A DNA stretch of 64,000 bases from Alphaproteobacteria bacterium (GCA_028289425.1 JANQPL010000011.1:248001-312000); one strand, 5' to 3'. Shown: positions 24,573-35,619, counted from the stretch's first letter. The notes: generated from the letters alone by a model not told the origin. Translations and numbers: made by a program.

Positions 24573-26006
24573 TCAGACCCTTCTTATATTCGCATTATTC
24601 TGTGACCGAACGAAAATGGCAGGCGCGACGGCGAGCAAGGTGATGAAGGCCCCCAGCGCAAACAGGCGGAACGGGTCGATGTCGCCATTGCCGGTCGACA
24701 GCAGAACACCGAACATGCTGAGGCCGAAGGACGAGCCAATCTGTCCCGACAATCGGTGAACGCCCGACGCCGTTCCAAAATCGGCGGGCTTAACGGCCGT
24801 GGCGATGATCGACGTCATGGGCGGCAAGGCGAAGCCATGGCCGATGCCTTGCAGCAACAAGGCAAGGGCCAAAAGCGACATGCTTTCCCACGCGGCCCCC
24901 AGTCCCACGAACAAAAGGCCGAGCGCTTGCAGCACCGTTCCCAACAGCGCGCCAAAGCGCTCCCCATAGAGCGTGGCAATCCACCCGCCGATGGGGGACG
25001 CCGCCGTCAAGCTGGCCGTGCGCAGCAGGATGAAGAGGGCGGCGAAGGTGACACTGAAATCCAAATAGGTCATCAGCACGATCGGGGTCGCCACCAGCGC
25101 GCCGGTATAGGGCGCTTGGATGAGGAAATTGACGGCAATCGGGGCATTGAAATTTCGGTGCTGGAACAACGTCATGGGCACCATGGGGTGGCTGCTTTGC
25201 CGCTCCACCATGAAAAACGCGGCAAGGCCGCCCACCCCCACTAGGGCAAGCAGAAGACGCAGACCGCTGCCGACGTTTTCTTCCGCCAGACTGCCGATCA
25301 AGAACAGCAAACATGCCAGAGGCACAATCAACAGCACATTGCCCAGATGATCGAACACGGCGGGACGCCGGGGCGTTTCCGGTAACAGACGCACGGCCAA
25401 AAGCCACGCCGCAACGCCCATCGCCGCCTGCACTACAAAGACGGACGTCCAGCCAAAGTCGTCCACAATGGGCCCGCCAATGGCCAGCCCCAGGGCGGCC
25501 GATCCCGGTCCGCTCATGGACCACCAGCCGATCACTTGGGCCCGATGTTCGGGCGGATAGATGTGAAAGAGCAGCGCGATGGCCGAGGGCGATGTGGCAC
25601 CGGCCAGCACCATGGTCAGAACACGGAGGATAATGAGCGACCAAATATCCCAAGCAAAAATGCACAAGCCCGCGAAGATGCTGGACCCCAAAAGCCCCAC
25701 CAAAAACACCCGCCGATGGCCGAACATATCGCCGATCTTGCCCATGAGCGGCAAGGTGGCGGCCGACAGCAGCATGGGGGCGGAAACGGTCCAAGCGGAA
25801 AGCGCCTCGCTCACCCCGAAGTCATCAGCGATGAGGTTGAGGGCGACGGTTAAGATCGTGAAGGGAAATCCGGTGGCAATCACGCCCACCATCACCGCCA
25901 GCAAAACCGGCCGTGCCGCCGCGGGATCGAAGCTTGGTGCCGGGGGGTCAGCGGTAACCGACGGTGCGGCGGCGCGCGCGGGTGGATTTGCGGCCTTACG
26001 CTCCAC
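24573..26006 (-). CDS. MFS transporter, DHA-type drug/solute exporter
   Basis: 477 residues with a cytoplasmic N-terminal tail of about 30 residues rich in Ala and Pro, followed by roughly 12-14 transmembrane helices. The loop motif G-K-I-G-D-M-F-G-H-R-R is the MFS motif A. G-W-W-S-M-S-G-P-G-S-A-A-L-G-L-A-I-G-G-P is motif C, typical of proton antiporters. The start is a GTG that directly abuts the TGA of the upstream LLM gene, so translation is coupled. Probably exports a product or toxic intermediate of the operon. Confidence 0.85.
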   Translation of the reverse strand: MERKAANPPARAAAPSVTADPPAPSFDPAAARPVLLAVMVGVIATGFPFTILTVALNLIADDFGVSEALSAWTVSAPMLLSAATLPLMGKIGDMFGHRRVFLVGLLGSSIFAGLCIFAWDIWSLIILRVLTMVLAGATSPSAIALLFHIYPPEHRAQVIGWWSMSGPGSAALGLAIGGPIVDDFGWTSVFVVQAAMGVAAWLLAVRLLPETPRRPAVFDHLGNVLLIVPLACLLFLIGSLAEENVGSGLRLLLALVGVGGLAAFFMVERQSSHPMVPMTLFQHRNFNAPIAVNFLIQAPYTGALVATPIVLMTYLDFSVTFAALFILLRTASLTAASPIGGWIATLYGERFGALLGTVLQALGLLFVGLGAAWESMSLLALALLLQGIGHGFALPPMTSIIATAVKPADFGTASGVHRLSGQIGSSFGLSMFGVLLSTGNGDIDPFRLFALGAFITLLAVAPAIFVRSQNNANIRRV

Positions 26007-27020
26007 TCAAGCGGCAACCTTTCGGGGCAGGCTCAAGATCGCTTCCATGTTCTGCGCCTGCCGGTCGGGGGCCACTCCAATGCTGGCAGGGAAGATCATG
26101 GGTTCAGGCGTTACGTCTGCCCATTGTTTCAGGCGGTCGGGCGCTTCGTCGGGGGTGCAGGCCACGGCGATTTCGTCGACCAATTCATCGGGGATGCAAT
26201 GGGCCATGGCTTCGAAATCATAGGTGGCCAAATGGGACCGGCATTTCACCCCCACATCCCGCTGGCCGTGAATGTCCAGGATCGAGTGATAATGTTCGAC
26301 ACTGAACGAGAAGCCGATTTGCCGCTTGGCATCCATGATGGCGTCATCGCGATTGTCGTTGATGGCCGTGATCAGATGGGGATAGACCGGGCAGGCATCG
26401 GCGGCGCGGCCACTGGCGTCCGTTGCTTCCGCCAAGATGGGCAGCGTGACTTCCCGGTGCCACTTTCGCGTATGCACCGGATGTCCCACCATACCGTCCG
26501 CCACCGTACCCGCCGCTTTGATCATGCCGCGATTGACGGCGGCAAGCCATATGGGAATGTCGGGACGGGCGCCCTTGCCCCGCATGTAAGCCGGGATTTT
26601 GATCTGCCAGTTTTCCCCTTCAAAGCCAAAACCGATACCGTCATTAGCGAACACTTTACGCAGTAGGCTGATCAATTCCTTCACGCGGGTCACGGGCTTG
26701 CCGTATTCCACCCCGTACCATTCCACATTCATACGCTCAAGCCCGGTGCCTAGGCCCAAAATCATGCGGCCCCCCGAGATGGCGTCGATATCCTGCACCC
26801 CGCTTGCCAACACCATGGGCGACCGGGTGAAGGAATTGGCGATGCCGGTGCCCACCTTGATGTTCTTCGTCACCGCCGCGATGGCCGCCACTCGGGTCAG
26901 CGCATTGCTTGAGAAAAAATCGCAGGAATAGACCGAGCTGAAACCTGCATCATCGGCGCGCTTTGCGAGATCCAGTTCCTTGGCGGGGGACCCGCCGGTC
27001 AAAATCAGTCCAAGTTTCAT
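26007..27020 (-). CDS. LLM class (luciferase-like) flavin-dependent oxidoreductase
   Basis: 337 residues of the bacterial luciferase-like TIM-barrel family (F420- or FMNH2-dependent). Visible features are the N-terminal M-K-L-G-L-I-L-T-G-G-S, G-L-G-T-G-L-E-R-M-N-V-E-W-Y, and P-I-W-L-A-A-V-N-R-G-M. It may oxidise or desulfonate an organic substrate or reduce an imine; the sequence does not decide. It is the third gene of the operon, 20 bp after the GPH transporter, and its stop touches the GTG of the next MFS gene. Confidence 0.85.
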   Translation of the reverse strand: MKLGLILTGGSPAKELDLAKRADDAGFSSVYSCDFFSSNALTRVAAIAAVTKNIKVGTGIANSFTRSPMVLASGVQDIDAISGGRMILGLGTGLERMNVEWYGVEYGKPVTRVKELISLLRKVFANDGIGFGFEGENWQIKIPAYMRGKGARPDIPIWLAAVNRGMIKAAGTVADGMVGHPVHTRKWHREVTLPILAEATDASGRAADACPVYPHLITAINDNRDDAIMDAKRQIGFSFSVEHYHSILDIHGQRDVGVKCRSHLATYDFEAMAHCIPDELVDEIAVACTPDEAPDRLKQWADVTPEPMIFPASIGVAPDRQAQNMEAILSLPRKVAA

Positions 27021-27040
27021 GGGCGCGGTCCTTCTTTTTG

Positions 27041-28582
27041 TTATTCCGCCGGTTTGGGCTTTGGCGCTGCACCAGCCGCCGTATTTGGCGCGGGCGCGTC
27101 GACCGGTGCCCGCACGTCATCCTTTGCCAATTCCTGATCCACCAGTTTTGCCACAGATCCCGCCAATTCTTTCCGCGTTTTCAGTTCGGCCAGGATCTGT
27201 TCATGGCGGTTTTTGGTGATCGAGTATTTCATCACGCACCAAACGGATACCACCGCAAAGCCGCAGACGATGGGACCGAACGTCATGGCGAGCCACCAGA
27301 TTTTCTCTGCCGGGACGTCCGCCGGCAGAACGTTCTGGCCTTTCGGCCAGGCGATCAGGTCGAGCGCGACGCCGGCGATGAACTTGCCAAGGCCGCTGGT
27401 GGCTTTAGCCGAAAAGGTAAGCGCCCCGTAAAAAATTCCTTCCTGCCGGCGCCCGGTTTCCAATTCGTGTTCGTCGGCCACATCGGCGATCATGGAGGGC
27501 GACGTGATCATGGATTGGGCCGTGCCGATATACTGAACGAAGCGCATGGTCACCAAAACGACCAGCAAAGCCGTGCTGCCGGCGGCCGGCAACAGCCCAC
27601 CGAACCACAGGAAAATCGGAAAGACTTGGAAGAACGCCCACCAGCTAATGCCCAAAATCACGATGGGTTTCTTGTCGAAGCGCTCGTGAAGCGCGCGCGT
27701 AAAAAAGGCGCCGACCAAATAGCCGAACGCCGCCGAGACCGTGAGATAGAAGAATTGATCGCGCTCAAACTGCCAAATGTAAGTGCCCACATAGATAAAG
27801 AGCGCGCCTTCAACACCTACCATGACGAACAAGATCAGCACGCCCAAAAAGAAATTGCGAAACGATCTGTTGTTCAGAACACTGCCGGACTCTTGAAAGA
27901 TCTGCGCCAGGCCGCCGCCGCCGGCGCCCCCGGTAAAATGCATGCGCGGTATGAGATGGTGCGTACCACGCGATGCCCAAAACATGGAAACCATCATGAT
28001 CAAGGCGAGCGCCGCGCCATAGGCCGGATAGCTGCCGACGTCAAACTGGCCTTTTTCGCCGGCGAAAAAGACCAGGAACGCCAACCCGAATACCGCAAAT
28101 ATACCCGCCACGCCAATGGCATACCGGAATTGGCTGATCGACGTACGCTCCGTGTAATGATCGGTTAGTTCAGCCGTCATGGCGGTGTAAGGCACCATGA
28201 ACAGCGTTATGGCGAAACGGCACGCGATGGTGAAGAAGGTGAGCCAGAGGAACATTCCGAACTCACCCAATCCCGGCAGAGGCGCAAACACACAGAAGAA
28301 GGTAAGACCCAAAGGCACAATCGACACATACATGAGCGGGTGCCGGCGCCCCCATTTGGACTGCCAGCGGTCGGATATGGAGCCCACCAGGGGATCGGTG
28401 ATGGCATCCGCCAGCATGCCGATGAAGATGGCCAATCCCGTGAGCGAGGCGGAAACCCCCAGCAATTGGCTGTAGTAAAACAGCACAAAATAATTGAAGG
28501 CATAGTTCTTGATGTTCTCGGCGATTTGGCCAGCGCCGTAAGCGACTTTTTCCTGGACAGTGAGTGTCTTCTGATCGCTCAC
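27041..28582 (-). CDS. GPH family (MelB-like) cation symporter
   Basis: 513 residues with about 12 transmembrane helices. L-G-V-S-A-S-L-T-G-L-A-I-F-I-G followed by A-D-A-I-T-D-P-L-V-G-S-I-S-D-R and K-W-G-R-R-H-P-L-M-Y is the hallmark of glycoside-pentoside-hexuronide:cation symporters, with the Asp cation site in helix II. The C-terminal tail of about 70 residues is Pro/Ala-rich and charged, longer than usual. The start is GTG with AAGGAGG upstream. It is the likely uptake step of the operon. Members of this fold in such bacteria also carry organic acids or steroid-like compounds, so sugar specificity is not assured. Confidence 0.85.
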   Translation of the reverse strand: MSDQKTLTVQEKVAYGAGQIAENIKNYAFNYFVLFYYSQLLGVSASLTGLAIFIGMLADAITDPLVGSISDRWQSKWGRRHPLMYVSIVPLGLTFFCVFAPLPGLGEFGMFLWLTFFTIACRFAITLFMVPYTAMTAELTDHYTERTSISQFRYAIGVAGIFAVFGLAFLVFFAGEKGQFDVGSYPAYGAALALIMMVSMFWASRGTHHLIPRMHFTGGAGGGGLAQIFQESGSVLNNRSFRNFFLGVLILFVMVGVEGALFIYVGTYIWQFERDQFFYLTVSAAFGYLVGAFFTRALHERFDKKPIVILGISWWAFFQVFPIFLWFGGLLPAAGSTALLVVLVTMRFVQYIGTAQSMITSPSMIADVADEHELETGRRQEGIFYGALTFSAKATSGLGKFIAGVALDLIAWPKGQNVLPADVPAEKIWWLAMTFGPIVCGFAVVSVWCVMKYSITKNRHEQILAELKTRKELAGSVAKLVDQELAKDDVRAPVDAPAPNTAAGAAPKPKPAE

Positions 28583-28591
28583 AGGGCCTCC

Positions 28592-29920
28592 TTATGCGGA
28601 CTTTTGCGGGTCCTCATTGATCCCGGCTTTGGCCGCACTTTCGTTTTCCGCCCAGCCGTAGATGCCCCGCGACATGAGCGACAGCTCGTTCTTGCGGCGC
28701 GCACCGTATACCTCTGCCCGCACCCCGTGGGCCTCCCTGTTGTCCGGGTCCGCCTGCACCGCAAGCTCCGCCAAATGACAGGCAAGCCGCAGCTCGCCGG
28801 CCGCCACCAGCGCCTTGGCCCGCTTCATGAGGGCCACGACGCCGCCCGCAAGCGACGCCAGCTCAGCCGCCAGAACATCGTCTTTGGCGGGTTTGAGGGC
28901 CGCCGGATTGCCGTTGTACCATCCGCCATAAAGCCGCCAGATATTGTTGACGACAAATTCCGGCTCATCGTAAGTGGGCCTCAAATAGGGCTTGTCGAGC
29001 AAGTCTTTCGGTAGTTTTACCGCATGCACGATGTCGTTGAGCCGCGCACCGTCATTCATCATGGTCAGGGTCTGTTCAAGCAAGCTCTCAAGGGCCGTGG
29101 CCATATCGTTCAGTACCGTCCGTATACGGTCTTTTCCGCCGATGGGCAGCCCATGGGCGGGCAACAGGATTTCCGGCTCATAGGCCATCATCTGGCGCAG
29201 GGCGCGTGCCCATTCCAGCGGATAGCGCTGGACCTTTTGCGGATTGCCCGCATTGGGGAACACCCAAATCACCAGATCGCCGGTGCAGATGGCCTTGTGC
29301 TGGGGGATCCACGCCCACAGATGATCGTCGGTCTCGCCCTTATCGTGATGAAGGACGAATTCCGTGTCCCCCACTTTCACCGTCATACGGTCGCGAAATT
29401 CCGTATCGGGATGAACGAAATGGGGCGGCCCGAAGCGCGGCTTCGGCGCGCCGGGGGCGCCGGCCATGCCTTTGGCCAGGGACTTGGCCGGCGCGAACTG
29501 GCGCATATTGATGATGCTGTTATAGCCGTTGGTAAGTTCGTAGCGGTCGAACCGGGGGGAGACATTTTCATGGCCCACCAGGCGCGGCCGCGGGTCGCCG
29601 CGGTTTTCCGCGTCCCCCACGATATAGCCCATGCCCCCCACATGATCGATGTGCCCATGGGTATAGGCCACCGTGTGAATGCGTTCATCGGACCAACCGC
29701 GCAGGCTTTTCATCACCTGTTCGGCCAGATCCGCAAGGCTTGTGTCGAACAACACCAGCCCGTCGCCGGTTTTAAACGACACCACATGGGAGAAGGATTC
29801 GATGACGGAAATGCCGTCGGCCACTTCCGACAATTCGGTTGTCACCCGGTTGACCGAGCCGGGTCCTTCGAAAATGTCATTGTCGATAAAGTTGGCCGAC
29901 AGGCCCAATAGGTCCGCCAC
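28592..29920 (-). CDS. Metallo-beta-lactamase fold hydrolase, alkylsulfatase-like
   Basis: 442 residues. The zinc motif T-H-G-H-I-D-H is at 87-93. Further ligands are plausible in the G-H-E-N region and in the E-x-x-D stretch of H-H-D-K-G-E-T-D-D-H-L. A helical C-terminal part (about 310-442) with A-L-V-A-A-G-E-L-R-L-A-C-H-L-A-E-L-A matches the alkylsulfatase dimerisation domain. It probably hydrolyses an alkyl sulfate or related ester. First gene of the operon. There is no obvious signal peptide, unlike the periplasmic SdsA1 type. Confidence 0.82.
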   Translation of the reverse strand: MADLLGLSANFIDNDIFEGPGSVNRVTTELSEVADGISVIESFSHVVSFKTGDGLVLFDTSLADLAEQVMKSLRGWSDERIHTVAYTHGHIDHVGGMGYIVGDAENRGDPRPRLVGHENVSPRFDRYELTNGYNSIINMRQFAPAKSLAKGMAGAPGAPKPRFGPPHFVHPDTEFRDRMTVKVGDTEFVLHHDKGETDDHLWAWIPQHKAICTGDLVIWVFPNAGNPQKVQRYPLEWARALRQMMAYEPEILLPAHGLPIGGKDRIRTVLNDMATALESLLEQTLTMMNDGARLNDIVHAVKLPKDLLDKPYLRPTYDEPEFVVNNIWRLYGGWYNGNPAALKPAKDDVLAAELASLAGGVVALMKRAKALVAAGELRLACHLAELAVQADPDNREAHGVRAEVYGARRKNELSLMSRGIYGWAENESAAKAGINEDPQKSA

Positions 29921-29991
29921 GCATCTCCTCCCTGTGCGCTTTTGTTATGGCGGGGCGGCGCGTTGAGTCCGTCCCTGTTTTGGTTGCGCGC

Positions 29992-30459
29992 TTAGGCTTT
30001 TGTGTATTTGAGCATGACCCGGGACCCGTCTGCGAGACCATTTTGGAATCGCGGACCCCAGGTGCCCCATTCGCTTGCGTATTTTTGCCCGAAGCCTTCC
30101 AGAAGGCGCGCGTGTTCCGCCGCATCGGTCACGAAAGATACAGAAGCCTGGTGGCTGGGCAGGTCCCGGTAGGCGCCGTTCGACCGTTGCCAGCGGCCCA
30201 CATCGCCGGTCCAGATCTGCGCTTGGGTAAGGCCCTTGCGCACGGCTTCCGCGCGCCAGGCACCAGATGACGTCACCACATAATCATGGCCGCCATCGCC
30301 CAGGAACCAGACTTCGGCCTGACAGCGGCTGACGGTGCCGTCCGATTTGAGGGGCGAAATGTAAATGAGGGGGGATTCTTCTTCCGCAATCACGCGGGTG
30401 GTTGCCAGCGCTAGGGGGAGCGCAGCGGCGGTGAGCACAAACTGCCGACGTGTAAACAT
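29992..30459 (-). CDS. Secreted protein of unknown function, Tat-like signal
   Basis: 155 residues. The ATG at 30459 follows CAGAGGAAATC, a good ribosome site. The N-terminus M-F-T-R-R-Q-F-V-L-T-A-A-A-L-P-L is a Tat-like twin-arginine signal ending near A-E-E. The mature part contains A-E-V-W-F-L-G-D-G-G-H-D-Y-V-V-T-S-S-G-A-W-R, resembling small FMN-binding split-barrel (pyridoxamine-oxidase-like) proteins, but I cannot confirm this. It lies 71 bp upstream of the sulfatase-like operon, same strand, and could be its first gene. Confidence 0.65.
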   Translation of the reverse strand: MFTRRQFVLTAAALPLALATTRVIAEEESPLIYISPLKSDGTVSRCQAEVWFLGDGGHDYVVTSSGAWRAEAVRKGLTQAQIWTGDVGRWQRSNGAYRDLPSHQASVSFVTDAAEHARLLEGFGQKYASEWGTWGPRFQNGLADGSRVMLKYTKA

Positions 30460-30556
30460 GATTTCCTCTGTCCTGGTTAGGGGGCTCGGGGGATTTGTTT
30501 CCCTTCTTGAGGATAACTCTATCGCGATCCCTGCAAATCGGCAAAACCGCGCCACC

Positions 30557-30632
30557 CTAGTGTCCCGAATCCGAAGTTCGTAACATTAAAGCGGCTTGCT
30601 CCTTACGAACTTCGGATTCGTAAGGACACTCG
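30557..30632. repeat. Palindromic repeat family D, copy 3 (right-arm bulge)
   Basis: Left arm CTAGTGTCC then CGAATCCGAAGTTCGT, identical to copy 1 at 18349 over 25 bp. The right arm carries the extra TAA-type bulge. The loop differs from copy 1, so arms are conserved and the loop is not. It is followed 13 bp later by an inverse-orientation partner. Confidence 0.88.
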
Positions 30633-30645
30633 GAAATCATTGAGT

Positions 30646-30723
30646 CTAGTGTCGTTTTAGGTTCAGAAGTTAGCTTCCCGACTCGCTGAAATTTTTTGGC
30701 GAACTTCTGAACCACGACACTAG
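30646..30723. repeat. Palindromic repeat family D, copy 4 (left-arm bulge)
   Basis: Left arm CTAGTGTCGT-ttt-AGGTTCAGAAG pairs with a right arm lacking the ttt. Same plan as the copy at 18438-18514 with a different stem sequence. With 30557-30632 it forms an inverted dimer. The remaining 104 bp to the exchanger gene (ending at 30828) show nothing further. Confidence 0.85.
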
Positions 30724-30827
30724 TGCACGTTTGCGTGAACGGTGACGCCCATGAGCAAAGGCATGGCTTTGCAACCCGCACTTGAACATTCCCCGGACAA
30801 ATACGTTTGGATTTTAGGCGAACACCA

Positions 30828-31787
30828 TCACCCCACGGCCCGCGTTGCCAGAAACGCCATGTAAGCCACATAGAGTGCCACGAAGAAGGCCCCTTCGCGC
30901 CGGGAGATCGTGTAATTGGTGAACGCAAAATAGAGCATCAAGGCGGTCGCCGCGCCGAAGACCCAAATGTCGTAGAGCAGAACCGGCCCGGGAATCGCGA
31001 TCGGCTGGACCAGCGCTGTCAGGCCCAGAATGCCTAAAATATTGAACAGATTGCTGCCGATAATATTGCCGAACGCCACATCGGTTTGCCGGCGCACGGC
31101 CGCCGCGACCGACGTCGCCAGCTCAGGCAAAGAGGTGCCAAGGGCGATCAAGGTAAGGCCGATCACGGTTTCCGGAACACCGAAGCCGCGGGCAACCGCG
31201 ATCGATCCCGTGACCGTCCATTGAGCGCCCACAATGATCATGGCCATGCCCGCGGCCGTCAGCAGCAAGAGGATCGGCAGACTGGTGGGTGGCGGCGTCA
31301 CCAGGGCCGCCTCTTCCGAATGGATCTCCGCCGACGCGTCGGGCGATTGAGATTCGGTCCGGTAGGTGTAGAAGAGATAGGCAATCAGGCTTGCCACGAA
31401 CAAAAAACCCGCGATACGCCCGTAGCTGCCGGTCAGGGCGATCAGGATACAGACGATCGTTGCGCCCGCGAGCATTGGCCCGTCCCGGCGAAAGGCCTTG
31501 GGGTCGGCCGGGATCGCCATGATGGTCGCCGTAACGCCCAAGATCAACAAGATGTTGGCCACATTGCTGCCCAGCACATTGCCCACCACGATGCCGGGTG
31601 CGCCGGTCATGCTGGCCATGATGCTGGTAACCAATTCCGGCAGCGAGGTGCCGAAGCCCACCAGCACCAGGCCGGTAAAGAGCGGCGATACCCCCAGCCG
31701 CCCCGCCGTGCCCACGGCACCGCGGATCAAGGCATCGCCGCCGGCCGCAAGCAAAGCGAGGCCCGCCAGAATTTGCAGAAATGACAT
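30828..31787 (-). CDS. Calcium/sodium antiporter (CaCA family, YrbG-like)
   Basis: 319 residues, about 10 transmembrane helices. The two inverted alpha repeats are clear: G-F-G-T-S-L-P-E-L-V-T-S near residue 47 with G-N-V-L-G-S-N-V-A-N-I-L, and A-L-G-T-S-L-P-E-L-A-T-S near residue 220 with G-N-I-I-G-S-N-L-F-N-I-L. The two glutamates in the S-L-P-E motifs are the ion ligands. Exchanges Ca for Na or protons across the inner membrane. The long central loop (about 150-165) is acidic. Isolated gene. Confidence 0.92.
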   Translation of the reverse strand: MSFLQILAGLALLAAGGDALIRGAVGTAGRLGVSPLFTGLVLVGFGTSLPELVTSIMASMTGAPGIVVGNVLGSNVANILLILGVTATIMAIPADPKAFRRDGPMLAGATIVCILIALTGSYGRIAGFLFVASLIAYLFYTYRTESQSPDASAEIHSEEAALVTPPPTSLPILLLLTAAGMAMIIVGAQWTVTGSIAVARGFGVPETVIGLTLIALGTSLPELATSVAAAVRRQTDVAFGNIIGSNLFNILGILGLTALVQPIAIPGPVLLYDIWVFGAATALMLYFAFTNYTISRREGAFFVALYVAYMAFLATRAVG

Positions 31788-31911
31788 TCAAGATCCTCGA
31801 GGTGGGCCGCCGCCGCGTTTGGAGTCGCTGGGAGACAGCGGCGCACCCCTCGACAGTGCGGTCAGGGGCGCCGGACGGGAGCGGTCCCAACCGGCGCCAC
31901 CCTTTTTACTT

Positions 31912-33147
31912 CTACAGAAGGTCGCCGCCCGCAGCAGATGCGGTTGTGCCTTCCCGTTTGAATGCGTTGATCACATTCTTGCCTGTGCGCCAGCGATGCA
32001 CCTCATCGGGACCGTCTACCAAACGCTGGGCGCGGATATGGGTGTACCAGGCACCCAATGGCGTATCCAGGCTGTAGCCCAGCGCACCATGTAGCTGGAT
32101 CGCCGTATCCACCACGCGGTGCACCATGTTGGCGAGATAGACTTTGGCGATGCCGTTTTCCTGGCGCAGGTCCATGCCGTTTTCCGCTTTATACGCGATG
32201 TGCATCAACATCAGCCGGGCGATGTAGAGATCCTGCGCGCAATCGGCCAGCATGAATTGGACGCCCTGGCGTTCTTCCAGCGGCTTGCCGAAAGTTTCCC
32301 GTTGGGTGATGTGCGCCGTTGCCAGGTCGAGCGCGCGCTGGGCCATGGCCACATTGTGCATTCCATGGCGCAATCGTCCGTAGGCCAATCGATGCTGCCC
32401 CATGGCAAATCCGCCGCCTTCGCCGCCGAGCAGATTTTCTTCCGGCACCACCAGATCCTTGATTTGGATTTCCGCATGACCGCCGCCCATAATGTCGTAA
32501 AGCGGTCCGTGCACGGCCATGGTGGGAATGTTGCGGATGATGTTGTAGCCCGGGTTCGGCAGTTCCACGAGGAAGGTGGAGAACTGCTGATGGCGCGGCG
32601 CTTCCGGGTTGGTCTTGGCCATGACCAGCGCAATGTCGGCGGCCGTGGCAGCGCTCGAAAACCATTTCTCGCCGTTCAGAACGTAATTGCCCTTACCGTC
32701 TTTTTCAGCGCGGGTTTGCATGCCCGTGGCATCGGCGCCCGCAGCCTTTTCGGTCATGGAGTAACAGATACGCTTTTGCCCATCGAGCAGGGGCTTCAGA
32801 AACTTTTCCTTCTGAAGATCCGTTCCATGCTCGAGCAAGGTCATCATGGTGGCGTCGTCCGGCCCTTGGGTGTTCATGGACAAGGCGCCCAAATGGCTTT
32901 GGCCCAATTCCATCTGCACCAAGGCGTTCGCCAAGGGACCAAGCCCCATGCCGCCATATTCTTCCGGAATAAACGGGCACCACAGCCCTTGTTCGCGGGC
33001 TTGTTTCCGCAAACGGGTCAGGACTCCCGGATAATCCTTGCTTTCTGCAAGCTCTTTTTCTGCCGGAATACAGACATCCTGCACCCATTGGCGCACCCGT
33101 TCGCGCACCTGTTTGGCTTCATCGGGGATCGTAAAATCGATGGCCAT
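31912..33147 (-). CDS. Acyl-CoA dehydrogenase
   Basis: 411 residues with the three-domain acyl-CoA dehydrogenase layout. The N-terminal helical domain opens M-A-I-D-F-T-I-P-D-E-A-K. Y-S-M-T-E-K-A-A-G-A-D-A-T-G-M-Q-T is the FAD/substrate signature in the beta domain. Q-L-H-G-A-L-G-Y-S lies in the C-terminal helical domain. It would oxidise an acyl-CoA to the enoyl-CoA using FAD and ETF. The group with long N-terminal R-E-R-V-R-Q-W-V-Q-D is often found in uncharacterised catabolic clusters (ACAD10/11-like). It is divergent from asd by 164 bp. Confidence 0.9.
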   Translation of the reverse strand: MAIDFTIPDEAKQVRERVRQWVQDVCIPAEKELAESKDYPGVLTRLRKQAREQGLWCPFIPEEYGGMGLGPLANALVQMELGQSHLGALSMNTQGPDDATMMTLLEHGTDLQKEKFLKPLLDGQKRICYSMTEKAAGADATGMQTRAEKDGKGNYVLNGEKWFSSAATAADIALVMAKTNPEAPRHQQFSTFLVELPNPGYNIIRNIPTMAVHGPLYDIMGGGHAEIQIKDLVVPEENLLGGEGGGFAMGQHRLAYGRLRHGMHNVAMAQRALDLATAHITQRETFGKPLEERQGVQFMLADCAQDLYIARLMLMHIAYKAENGMDLRQENGIAKVYLANMVHRVVDTAIQLHGALGYSLDTPLGAWYTHIRAQRLVDGPDEVHRWRTGKNVINAFKREGTTASAAGGDLL

Positions 33148-33299
33148 GTTTCTTCTCTCCTTTGTTTTGTTGGAAAATCGATTCGCTTATCGCCATGGCC
33201 TGCAACCCAGCCATGCGGAAATCCTGCTTTAATGCCTTTCCCCCATCATGTTATGGGACCGGTTATTTTGAAAGCGAAATCCAAATCCCGCATCGGTGA

Positions 33300-34948
<1,649 letters not shown>

Positions 34949-35037
34949 TCCTATTTCATTATTCACTTGACAAGCGAAATGCAAGCCCTCATTTTACTGG
35001 TCATTCGACCTATGAAACAGATGCCGGAGGATCTCCC

Positions 35038-35619
35038 ATGTCGGAACCCGCCCCCGAACCCAAAATTGCTCAAATTCCAGAACCCCAGAAGAACGGGCAC
35101 CAGCCCCATCGCTTTGGGCATCTCGTGTTGCAATCGGCGCAGTTCGAAAAGATGCGCGATTGGTACAAGACGTTCCTCAACGCAAAGCCCATGTTCGAAA
35201 ACGATGTGGTCACCTTCCTCACCTATGACGACGAACACCACCGAATCCTCATCGCCAACCGGCCGGACATCAAACCCAAGGATCCGGACAGTTCGGGGCT
35301 GGCCCACTTCGCTTACCTGTTCGACAATCTGCACGATTTGCTGATGGCCTATAAGCGCCTGCGCGACGAGCACAAGATTGAGCCGACCTATTGCGTCAAT
35401 CACGGCTTCCAGACGTCGTTCTACTACAACGACCCGGACGGCAATGAAGTGGAGCTTGGCGTCGACAATTTCGAAAACAACGATGAGACCAATACCTGGC
35501 TTGCGGAAGGCCATTTCAACAAAAACTTCTTCGGATTCATGTGCGACCCCGCCAAAATGATGGAGATGCATGAAAACGGCACTCCGGATGCGGACATATT
35601 TGAGGAAACCTACAAGTGA
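35038..35619 (+). CDS. VOC superfamily extradiol-dioxygenase-like protein
   Basis: 193 residues of the vicinal oxygen chelate fold. A facial triad is visible as His28 (F-G-H-L-V-L), His90 (L-A-H-F-A-Y-L-F) and Glu139 (G-N-E-V-E-L), the arrangement of Fe(II) ring-cleaving extradiol enzymes. It is short, so it would be a single-module (type I, one-domain) enzyme. GCCGGAGGATC precedes the ATG. Its stop overlaps the GTG of the next gene (GTGA), so the two are translationally coupled. Ring cleavage of a catechol-like compound is plausible with the FAD hydroxylase downstream. Confidence 0.8.
   Translation: MSEPAPEPKIAQIPEPQKNGHQPHRFGHLVLQSAQFEKMRDWYKTFLNAKPMFENDVVTFLTYDDEHHRILIANRPDIKPKDPDSSGLAHFAYLFDNLHDLLMAYKRLRDEHKIEPTYCVNHGFQTSFYYNDPDGNEVELGVDNFENNDETNTWLAEGHFNKNFFGFMCDPAKMMEMHENGTPDADIFEETYK

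Noticed and set aside
26963-28168. 400-codon plus-strand frame opposite the GPH transporter
   Set aside because: Antisense shadow of a transporter with intact family motifs; sequence is His/Arg-rich and without homology.
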